From assembly GCA_012974295.1 (NCBI GenBank), contig JAAXQM010000131.1:1-6092 (forward strand): a stretch of DNA of 6,092 nt, given 5' to 3'. Every line of letters begins with the position of its first letter. The first letter of the stretch is position 1. Source of the stretch: Dehalococcoidales bacterium (GTDB taxonomy: Bacteria; Chloroflexota; Dehalococcoidia; E44-bin15). The notes beneath the pieces were generated by a model. It did no database searches, had not been told where the DNA came from, and saw only the letters and a program-made list of their open reading frames with translations. Made by a program: the position numbers and the translations under genes. Positions 1-5,395 of this stretch are shown here, piece after piece.

Positions 1-246
1 ATCCAGCCTTGTCGCAATTAATTCATTTTCTCTGATCTCGGTGATGGTCAGTACAGGTCGTAGCTTTATACCGAACGTAGAAAGGGTAAGTTCGTAACGG
101 TCGCCCTTTGCGGGAGGGCCATCTGACAAACGTTTAACCTGCAGGATTGATGGATTATAGTCCTTTATGGTTCGAAAATCAGCGATGTAGGCAAACACAT
201 CGCCGACTGGTGCCTTGAGTCTAGTTACGTGTTCAATTTTGGCCAC
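1..246 (-). CDS. SRPBCC-fold protein (polyketide cyclase/dehydrase-like), N-terminal part
   Basis: The window edge cuts this gene; 82 N-terminal residues are visible, reading MAKIEHVTRLKAPVGDVFAY and onward without a stop. The pattern 'short beta strand, then KAPVGDVFAYIADF, then a tryptophan-poor helix and strands ending VLTITEIREN' is typical of the START/Bet v1-like SRPBCC superfamily, whose members are about 140-150 residues and bind hydrophobic ligands in a deep cavity. The start is GTG at 246-244. The purine-rich AGGACAGGGG lies 8 bases upstream, and the SRPBCC motif begins immediately after it, so no other start is needed. It is the last visible gene of the minus-strand series, separated from the acyl-CoA synthetase by 258 bases that contain a MITE-like element. 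In such clusters these proteins are usually of unknown role; a ligand carrier or cyclase-like helper is a guess. The fold is fairly sure, the function is not. Confidence 0.75.
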   Translation of the reverse strand, partial: MAKIEHVTRLKAPVGDVFAYIADFRTIKDYNPSILQVKRLSDGPPAKGDRYELTLSTFGIKLRPVLTITEIRENELIATRLD

Positions 247-306
247 TGTTAGTACCCCTGTCCTGTTTTCTTGCTCTAAAACGCCGATAGAATTGGAAGC
301 TTCTCT

Positions 307-429
307 GAGACTGCTGAAATAGTCTCAATCAACCCCCTATATCCCCAAATCTTGGTGGACTTCTAAAGCTGGGGGGCACCCTCCAGACCCCCGGCAGGAA
401 GTATCATGCACCTCTTTCTCAGCGGTCTC
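307..429 (+). mobile_element. MITE-like element, copy A (123 bp, 5-bp target duplication TCTCT)
   Basis: This is a non-coding element with terminal inverted repeats. The left end GAGACTGCTGAAA pairs with the right end TTTCTCAGCGGTCTC, with two mismatches over the first 13 positions. Direct repeats TCTCT at 302-306 and 430-434 abut both ends, as a 5-bp target-site duplication would. Inside are three hairpins: 342-359 (7 bp with one bulged T), 369-386 (7 bp with one G-T pair) and 394-409 (6 bp with one mismatch). The left end also holds its own dyad, GAGACT at 307-312 with AGTCTC at 321-326. By hand alignment it is roughly 80-85% identical to copy C, and it is more eroded in its internal stems. 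It has no ORF, so any movement would depend on a transposase elsewhere. It lies between the acyl-CoA synthetase stop and the SRPBCC start. Confidence 0.82.
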
Positions 430-480
430 TCTCTATACAGTGCTACAAGTCTTCCCCGGTTTACTAACGTCCCTCTGCTA

Positions 481-496
481 AGGAAGACTTCTTCCT
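481..496 (-). other. Small stem-loop just after the acyl-CoA synthetase stop
   Basis: AGGAAGA at 481-487 and TCTTCCT at 490-496 form a 7-bp inverted repeat with a very short loop, 8 bases past the stop of the synthetase gene in the direction of transcription. The bases that follow on the transcript (TAGCAGAGG) are not U-rich, so it is not a convincing intrinsic terminator. It might stabilise the 3' end of the message or be chance. The rest of 430-504 shows nothing recognisable. Confidence 0.3.
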
Positions 497-504
497 CGCT
501 GATT

Positions 505-2181
505 CTATGCGCTGTCCCAATCCGTCCCAATCAGGCTTATCGCGTCCTCGCGAAGAGCCCTTCTTAAGGGCTTTAGGCTAAATGTCAATGGAATAGAGTT
601 TACAAATATGCACCTGCGCGGGCGCTTGTAAGGTGCAATTTCTTCATCTGCCCAGACCTGGATCTCTTCCTCCGTAGCCTGCTCTCCCTCTTTAAGTTTA
701 ATAAAGGCAACCGGCATCTCTCCCTTAATTGGATGAGGAACACCCACGACGACTGCTCGTTCGATCTTCGGGTGTTCCGACAGGTGTTGCTCAAGTTCCG
801 TGGGAAAGATGCTGTAACCTCCGCATTTTATGACATCCTTCTCGCGATCAACAAACTCCAACACACGCCATTTGCCTGTTTTCATGATATCGCCCGTGCG
901 GAACCAACCCTCTCGAAAAGTTTCCTCTGTTTTATCGGGATCATTCCAATATCCCTTCATTATATTGGGCCCCTTGAGTTCCAACTCACCGGTCTCCCCT
1001 CTCTTCACGAGACGTCCTTCCTGATCGACAATGCGATAATGTATCCCCGGGGTTACCCATCCCGCACACTTTGGCCCCCATGGAGGGCTAATGCAGACAT
1101 GCCCCGCCGTTTCCGCCATACCATAGCCATGGGCGAACACAGGCTTGATGGGTATCCCCCATTTTTTTCGCTTGGATAGCTCCCGGAACCTGCGGACAAG
1201 ATCCGCAGGAAAAGCGTCTGCGCCACCCCCCCATACTTGAATCGATGTAAGATCATACTTCTCTATATCTGCCTTAAGCAACATCTTGAACATTGCCGGT
1301 ATACCGGCAAAGAAGGTAACACGGTATTTTTCAATCATGGCGAGTATATCTGCCGGATCGAAGCGACTGACAAAATACATGGGTATTGCCATAGACAGCA
1401 GGATTAGAAGATTCTGATGCCCGCCAGTGTGAGCAACCGGCATTACCAGCAACGCCAGCTGTTTCCTGTTTGTGGGGGGAATTCCAAGCAGGAGGCAATA
1501 TTTTCTAACGGTATACATCATGTTCCGGTCAGTCAGCATCGCGCCCCGTGGTACGCCAGTGGTTCCTGAGGTGTAGAAGATAATCACCACATCGTCCTGG
1601 CTTGAAAGTGGGGCTGGATCGAGGTTATCCGAGACATTTTCCGTTATCTCCTTCAATGAATAAAACCCATCAGGCTTCTCTTGTTCGGTTACCATTATCC
1701 ATGTTTCGATTACAGGCACCCTGCTCGTGTCCTTGATATTATTTCGAAATACATCGTTGTCCGTTATCAATACCTTTGCGCCACTATTTTCCATCTGATA
1801 GTTAATCTCATTGGCCTTGAGCATGAAATTTAGTGGTACGGGGATCGCTCCGATTTTCATACAGGCAAACTCGGCAAAGGCCAGCTCAACACGGTTATAG
1901 GTGACAAGTCCCACCCTATCCCCGTTTTTAACGCCCAGTTGTAAAAGTGCATTACCTATTCGGTTTGTAAATTGAGAGAGGGTGCGGTAGCTGATTTCGC
2001 TGCCAGAGAAGAAGGAATAGGAAAGCTCACTATCCAAGAAGAAGACGGGGCGGTCCCCGTATACCTCCGCTAGGCGGTCGACAAAATTCCTTGTATTGAT
2101 GGAGCGATTCCGAACGACCAGATCCCGGAACTTCTTAAAGTAGTTCGGCGTACGCCTCTTTTCCAGGATACTCGCCTCCAT
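505..2181 (-). CDS. AMP-forming acyl-CoA synthetase (ANL superfamily)
   Basis: The product activates a carboxylic acid to its CoA thioester through an acyl-adenylate. From the ATG at 2181 it is 558 residues, normal for the family. Core motifs are in order (numbers from this ATG): P-loop YTSGTTGVPRG at about 203-213 (Arg replaces the usual Lys near its end), GYGMAET at 352-358, WFRTGD at 426-431, and the hinge DREKDVIKCGGYSIFPTELE at about 445-464. Near the C-terminus PLTFSLKPLRR keeps the adenylation lysine (about residue 537) in a changed context where TGK is usual. An in-frame TTG at 2202 would add seven residues, but it has only pyrimidines upstream; the ATG has AGGGGG seven bases before it. 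The gene follows the acyl-CoA dehydrogenase after 45 bases, probably on the same transcript. An extra stretch near residues 51-65 looks like a repeated SE(L/I)SY. Acid specificity (medium/long-chain or aromatic) cannot be read. Confidence 0.93.
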   Translation of the reverse strand: MEASILEKRRTPNYFKKFRDLVVRNRSINTRNFVDRLAEVYGDRPVFFLDSELSYSFFSGSEISYRTLSQFTNRIGNALLQLGVKNGDRVGLVTYNRVELAFAEFACMKIGAIPVPLNFMLKANEINYQMENSGAKVLITDNDVFRNNIKDTSRVPVIETWIMVTEQEKPDGFYSLKEITENVSDNLDPAPLSSQDDVVIIFYTSGTTGVPRGAMLTDRNMMYTVRKYCLLLGIPPTNRKQLALLVMPVAHTGGHQNLLILLSMAIPMYFVSRFDPADILAMIEKYRVTFFAGIPAMFKMLLKADIEKYDLTSIQVWGGGADAFPADLVRRFRELSKRKKWGIPIKPVFAHGYGMAETAGHVCISPPWGPKCAGWVTPGIHYRIVDQEGRLVKRGETGELELKGPNIMKGYWNDPDKTEETFREGWFRTGDIMKTGKWRVLEFVDREKDVIKCGGYSIFPTELEQHLSEHPKIERAVVVGVPHPIKGEMPVAFIKLKEGEQATEEEIQVWADEEIAPYKRPRRCIFVNSIPLTFSLKPLRRALREDAISLIGTDWDSA

Positions 2182-2188
2182 GGCACGG

Positions 2189-2194
2189 CCCCCT
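2189..2194 (-). promoter_or_regulatory. Ribosome-binding site fixing the synthetase start
   Basis: On the minus strand AAAAGGGGG ends seven bases before the ATG at 2181. The upstream TTG at 2202-2200 is preceded by CTCTCTCCTTCCACC, which has no Shine-Dalgarno character. This favours the ATG and the shorter protein. Confidence 0.6.
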
Positions 2195-2226
2195 TTTAGC
2201 AAGGTGGAAGGAGAGAGTTACACGGG

Positions 2227-3381
2227 TTACATCATCCCCTGAAGCTTTGCAATGATGAGCCTCTGGATCTGATTGGTTCCTCCTCCAACCGTTCCCAGCA
2301 TGGCATTCCGCAGGTAACGCTGCATATCGTTTTCCATCATGTATCCATATCCGCCCAGCACCTGCATCCCATCGATGGTAACCTTTTTTGCCATTTCCGT
2401 CGCATGGATTTTAGCAATGGAGCATTCGAGTGAGCAGAACTCGCCTTGCTGCTTCAGCCACCCCGCATGATAGGTGAGCAGTCGGGAGGCACGAATCTCA
2501 ACGAGCATGTCCGCCAGTAACTGCTGTATCATTTGGTACTCGGAGATAGGACGGCCAAACTGTTTTCGCTCCTTGGCATAGGCCAGCGCATCGTCATAGG
2601 CACGTTGAGCGATCGCGGTATAGAGCGCAGAGATCATTATTCTCTCGATGTCCAGATTGTTGATCATTTGCAGCCAGCCCATGTTTAGGCCTTCCGGGCC
2701 GCCCATTATGGCTTCTTTGGGTACTCGCACATCATCGTAGAATATTTCGCATGTGCTGATGATGTTGTTGCCTAGCTTCTTCAGTTTATTTATCGTCAGG
2801 CCTTCGGCTTTTCCAGGGACCATTAATAGGGTAATCCCTTCGTATCTGCGGCTCTCTTTATCCGTCTTGGTACAGGTTATAATGAAATCTGCAATATCTG
2901 CCCCGCTTATCATTGTCTTGTGACCATTGATCACATAATCATCCCCATCTGCCACAGCGCTGGTCGTTATAGCAGAGGCATCGGAGCCGGCGTCCGGCTC
3001 CGTTAACGCGAATGCTCCCCTCAGCTTTCCCTGAGCGATGAGCGGAAGGTACTTCTTTTTCTGCTCTTCGCTCCCATTCAAGTGAATTGTTTCCCCAATA
3101 AAAAAAACTGGCCCGAGAAAGAGCGCGCAGGCTGCCTCGCTGCCGTATGCCAGCTCTTCCGCGGCCACGATGAAGTCCATAACATTTCCGCCAACACCAC
3201 CGTATTCCACCGGGAAGGCAAGACCCAGCAGCTCCGTCTGGGCCATTTTGTCTGCCAGTTCAAAGGGGAAGCGTCCTTCCTCCTCCAGTTGCCGGTCCAA
3301 TTCGCGGGATGTCTCCCGCTTGATAAAGTCCCTAATGGTGTTGCGAAAGGCTTCCTGTTCTTCGGTAAATCTGAAATCCAT
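2227..3381 (-). CDS. Acyl-CoA dehydrogenase (FAD flavoprotein)
   Basis: The product oxidises an acyl-CoA to its trans-2-enoyl-CoA and passes electrons to an electron-transfer flavoprotein in the cytoplasm. At 384 residues it is full length. The N-terminal helical domain starts MDFRFTEEQEAFRNTIRDFI. The middle beta domain carries the flavin/substrate motif ALTEPDAGSD (125-134) and DDVRVP (216-221). The C-terminal helical domain has KERKQFGRPISEYQ (270-283), LGGYGYM (342-348) and GGGTNQIQR (366-374). In short- and medium-chain enzymes the catalytic Glu precedes GT in that last motif; here Gly does. A Glu-Arg pair at 246-247 (LDIERIMIS) sits where isovaleryl-CoA dehydrogenase keeps its base, so Glu246 is the likely catalytic residue. 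The start ATG has GAGGAG about ten bases upstream. The synthetase gene follows after 45 bases. A MITE-like element lies just upstream and may supply part of the promoter. Confidence 0.95.
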   Translation of the reverse strand: MDFRFTEEQEAFRNTIRDFIKRETSRELDRQLEEEGRFPFELADKMAQTELLGLAFPVEYGGVGGNVMDFIVAAEELAYGSEAACALFLGPVFFIGETIHLNGSEEQKKKYLPLIAQGKLRGAFALTEPDAGSDASAITTSAVADGDDYVINGHKTMISGADIADFIITCTKTDKESRRYEGITLLMVPGKAEGLTINKLKKLGNNIISTCEIFYDDVRVPKEAIMGGPEGLNMGWLQMINNLDIERIMISALYTAIAQRAYDDALAYAKERKQFGRPISEYQMIQQLLADMLVEIRASRLLTYHAGWLKQQGEFCSLECSIAKIHATEMAKKVTIDGMQVLGGYGYMMENDMQRYLRNAMLGTVGGGTNQIQRLIIAKLQGMM

Positions 3382-3403
3382 TTACTATCATCTCCTCACA
3401 TGT

Positions 3404-3432
3404 ATTATATGAGACTGTTGAAATAGTCTCTA
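3404..3432 (-). promoter_or_regulatory. Candidate sigma-70 promoter at the edge of MITE copy B
   Basis: Reading toward the acyl-CoA dehydrogenase, TAGAGA (3432-3427, four of six matches to TTGACA) is followed after exactly 17 bases by TATAAT (3409-3404), a perfect -10 hexamer. The -35-like part lies inside the element and the -10 lies in the flanking target-site DNA. The expected transcription start near 3397 would give a very short leader that begins about at the GAGGAG ribosome-binding site. This is sequence resemblance only. A short leader and an imperfect -35 hexamer count against it. Confidence 0.45.
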
Positions 3433-3535
3433 ATCACGCCCTGATCCCCCAATCTTGAGGGGTTTTTTATAGCTGGGGGACACCCCCAGTCCCCTGGCCC
3501 CGATTCTATCGGGTCACCTCTCTCTCAGCGTTTTC
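3411..3535 (+). mobile_element. MITE-like element, copy B (125 bp, target duplication TATAT/TGTAT)
   Basis: This is the second copy, in the same orientation as A and C. Its left end GAGACTGTTGAAATAGTCTC is intact. Its right end CTCTCTCAGCGTTTTC is decayed and matches the inverted left end at only about 10 of 16 positions. Flanking 5-mers are TATAT (3406-3410) and TGTAT (3536-3540), one base apart. Its hairpins are 3445-3462 (7 bp with one mismatch and one G-T), 3473-3489 (CTGGGGG-ACA-CCCCCAG, perfect 7 bp) and 3499-3513 (CCCGAT-TCT-ATCGGG, perfect 6 bp). The last arm has a different sequence from the matching arm in A and C, yet it still forms a stem at the same place. It separates the DUF35 gene from the acyl-CoA dehydrogenase. 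Confidence 0.82.
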
Positions 3536-3591
3536 TGTATGTATCCTTGGGGAAATAATACCTCCTGTCATTCATCTGAACACATACCTCA

Positions 3592-4023
3592 TCATTTGGA
3601 AAGTGGCCGGAACTTCGGCAGGCTTATTTCATCGTTTACATCCTCGAATATTACCTCTACCGGCATGCCAATGTAAATGTCCTCGTTATTGCATTCAACA
3701 ATATTCGTATGAAGCAAAGGGCCTTCATTAAGCTGAACAATGGCTACGTTATAGGGAATATCCTTAGCATAGGCCGGGTGATATACATAGTGGAAAATGG
3801 TCCAGGAGTAAACCTGCCCTTTGCCACTCACCGCAACCCATTCCGTGTTCGTGCTCATACATTTGGGGCAGAGTCCGCTGGGCGGAAAGCGAAAATGACC
3901 ACAATCTTGACAGTGCTGTATTAGTAGCTCATGCCTCGCGCAACCCTCCCAGTATGGCTTCGTATCTTCTGTTAGCGCCGGTATGGGTTTGGGTATTTCG
4001 AAACCTTCAAACTTACCTACCAC
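3592..4023 (-). CDS. Zn-ribbon/OB-fold protein (DUF35 family), partner of the thiolase-like protein
   Basis: The 143-residue product has the standard DUF35 layout. An N-terminal helix carries the PYWEG signature (23-27). A rubredoxin-like zinc ribbon follows with Cys38-x2-Cys41 and Cys52-x2-Cys55. Then comes an OB-fold beta barrel from about residue 66 (GKGQVYSWTIFHYVYHPAY) to the closing FRP (138-140). Relatives form obligate complexes with thiolase-fold proteins: ChsH2 DUF35 with Ltp2 in steroid side-chain aldol cleavage, and BbsA with BbsB in benzoylsuccinyl-CoA thiolysis. There the small subunit helps build or cap the acyl-CoA site. The start is GTG at 4023, four bases after the thiolase stop. 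Its ribosome-binding site AGGTGA (4033-4028) overlaps that stop, so the two are almost certainly translated together. The family is certain; the exact reaction depends on the partner. Confidence 0.92.
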   Translation of the reverse strand: MVGKFEGFEIPKPIPALTEDTKPYWEGCARHELLIQHCQDCGHFRFPPSGLCPKCMSTNTEWVAVSGKGQVYSWTIFHYVYHPAYAKDIPYNVAIVQLNEGPLLHTNIVECNNEDIYIGMPVEVIFEDVNDEISLPKFRPLSK

Positions 4024-4027
4024 CAGA

Positions 4028-4033
4028 TCACCT
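4028..4033 (-). promoter_or_regulatory. Ribosome-binding site overlapping the thiolase stop
   Basis: AGGTGA on the minus strand contains the TGA stop of the upstream thiolase-like gene and sits four bases before the GTG start of the DUF35 gene. This arrangement supports the GTG start and suggests translational coupling, which would give roughly equal subunit amounts. Confidence 0.6.
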
Positions 4034-5200
4034 CGTTAATATCAGGGTTGAATAGCTGAATGAAATGGGATACTCGTGGGGAGACCCCCCATACCCGGTA
4101 ACGAATGCCACCTCGGCATCCTTAACCTGTCGCTCCTCACACTCACCACGTAGCTGTCGAACTGCCTCTGCTATATGTCCCATCCCCATAAGGTGGCCCT
4201 CAGAAAGCAAACCGCCTGCAGTGTTGGAAGGAAGTTCACCACCCAGCTCCAGTCTTCCCTCCTCAACAAAGGAACCTCCCTCCCCAGGTTTACAAAAGCC
4301 ATAGGCCTCCAGCTCAATTATGACAAGTATTGTAAAACCATCGTAGAATTGAGCTACGTCGATATCTTTGTGTCTAACGCCCGCCATACCAAAGGCTATC
4401 TCAGCAGCTTTGCCCCCCTCGAAGGTGCCTTCAGGATATCGCGGGTCTCTCCAAGGTCGCATAAATTCTCCGGAGTGCGCCTGTCCCATGCCACTTATGT
4501 ATACAGGGCGATGCTTCAGATGTCTAGCTCTCTCTGCCGATGTCACCACTACTGCTCCACCACTATCAGTAATCGGAGCGTTGTCCAGCAACCGTAGCGG
4601 TTCTACTATCATACGTGAGTTCTGATGATCCTCGATAGTTATTGGTCCCTTCTCATACATTTGTGCCTGTGGATTCATACAGGCATGCCTGCGGAAGGTA
4701 ACGGCAACCGCTCCCATTTGCCTGCTGGTCGTTCCAAAAAGATGCATATGTCTACGAGCAACTTGTGCTTTAAACGGCAATGCCGCCAAATCACCATAGG
4801 GCGCAGTGAAATCCAACCCTGGAGGCATACTAAGCGGTATCCCCATAGGGCTGTTCTGCCATCCATAACAGCAAACTACCGTATTACACATCCCTGCATT
4901 GATCGCCATAGTTGCCATTTGAACCATGGCAATAGGAGTGGCACCTCCTATATCCAGACCGGCGCTAAATGTTGAGGAGATTCCTAGGTGAGAACATGTC
5001 CGGCACACCCAACCATGCCGCTCTCCTTCCTGAGAAGGGAGGACAAGTAAAAGCCCATCGACATCGTCCTTGGTAAGGCCTGCATCCTCAATGGCCCGTT
5101 TGCAGCCCTCGAGGGTGAGTGTCATAGTGCTTTTAGGAACTTTCTTCCCAAACTCTGAAAAGCCAACACCCACTATGGCACAAGTTTCCTTCAGGTTCAT
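4028..5200 (-). CDS. Thiolase-fold protein (lipid-transfer/SCP2-thiolase-like), probable acyl-CoA thiolase or retro-aldolase subunit
   Basis: The 390-residue product has the thiolase double fold. It opens CAIVGVGFSEFGKK (7-20), and a helix AIEDAGLTKDDVDGLLL (36-52) is typical of the family. The region that normally holds the nucleophilic cysteine reads AGLDIGGATPIAMVQMA (80-96) and has no Cys. The late motif NTAGGLLSEGHLMGMGH (326-342) keeps the thiolase GH histidine (His336). The terminal CxGG cysteine motif is replaced by TGYGG (368-372). YDGFT at 286-290 holds a tyrosine in the place where the Ltp2 aldolase has one of its catalytic tyrosines (my recollection of that work). With the coupled DUF35 gene this is a two-subunit carbon-carbon cleaving enzyme on a beta-oxidised acyl-CoA. 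Thiolysis or retro-aldol cleavage are both possible. The ATG at 5200 has AGGAG eight bases upstream. MITE copy C lies before it. Confidence 0.88.
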   Translation of the reverse strand: MNLKETCAIVGVGFSEFGKKVPKSTMTLTLEGCKRAIEDAGLTKDDVDGLLLVLPSQEGERHGWVCRTCSHLGISSTFSAGLDIGGATPIAMVQMATMAINAGMCNTVVCCYGWQNSPMGIPLSMPPGLDFTAPYGDLAALPFKAQVARRHMHLFGTTSRQMGAVAVTFRRHACMNPQAQMYEKGPITIEDHQNSRMIVEPLRLLDNAPITDSGGAVVVTSAERARHLKHRPVYISGMGQAHSGEFMRPWRDPRYPEGTFEGGKAAEIAFGMAGVRHKDIDVAQFYDGFTILVIIELEAYGFCKPGEGGSFVEEGRLELGGELPSNTAGGLLSEGHLMGMGHIAEAVRQLRGECEERQVKDAEVAFVTGYGGSPHEYPISFSYSTLILTR

Positions 5201-5271
5201 CCCTCTATCTCCTGTATCCTTCTAAGGTTCGGTAACCCCACGGCACTTTATTGCGCCGCATCGTATATTTA

Positions 5272-5393
5272 AAAACTGCTGAAATATTCTCAATCAACCC
5301 CCTAATCCCCCAGTCTTGGGGGACTTTTTAAATCTGGGGGATACCCCCAGACCCCCTGCAGGAAGTCTCCTGCACCTCTTTTTCAGCAGTCTT
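5272..5393 (+). mobile_element. MITE-like element, copy C (122 bp, target duplication ATTTA)
   Basis: This is the best-preserved copy inside. The ends ACTGCTGAAA (5275-5284) and TTTCAGCAGT (5381-5390) are perfect inverted repeats of 10 bp. ATTTA at 5267-5271 and 5394-5398 is a perfect 5-bp direct repeat directly outside the element. Three perfect stems follow one another: TCCCCCA/TGGGGGA at 5306-5323 (7 bp, loop of four), 5333-5351 (8 bp, CTGGGGG-ATA-CCCCCAG at its core) and TGCAGGA/TCCTGCA at 5357-5374 (7 bp, loop of four). The whole could fold as a closing stem with three arms. The right duplication overlaps the TAA of the enoyl-CoA hydratase gene, so the insertion fell exactly at a stop codon. 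No ORF is present. Confidence 0.87.
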
Positions 5394-5395
5394 AT

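Noticed and set aside
733..1179. Plus-strand open frame of 148 codons inside the synthetase gene
   Set aside because: It lies wholly opposite a well-supported gene, has no recognisable protein features, and is a shadow frame.
3560..3566. Strong ribosome-binding-like AGGAGGT on the minus strand downstream of the DUF35 stop
   Set aside because: No ATG, GTG or TTG lies at a usable distance after it and no ORF follows before the mobile element. It may be a relic or chance.
4175..4597. Plus-strand open frame of 140 codons inside the thiolase-like gene
   Set aside because: It is antisense to a gene with clear family motifs and its translation is serine/proline-rich noise.
5334..5350. Hairpin in element C as an intrinsic terminator for the minus-strand genes
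   Set aside because: On the minus strand the stem is followed by ATTTAAAAAG rather than a U-run, so it does not fit a standard terminator in the direction of the genes.
307..5393. The three repeats as a CRISPR array or as riboswitches
   Set aside because: The copies are kilobases apart with genes between them, have inverted-repeat ends and flanking duplications, and show no conserved aptamer I know. A transposable element explains them better.
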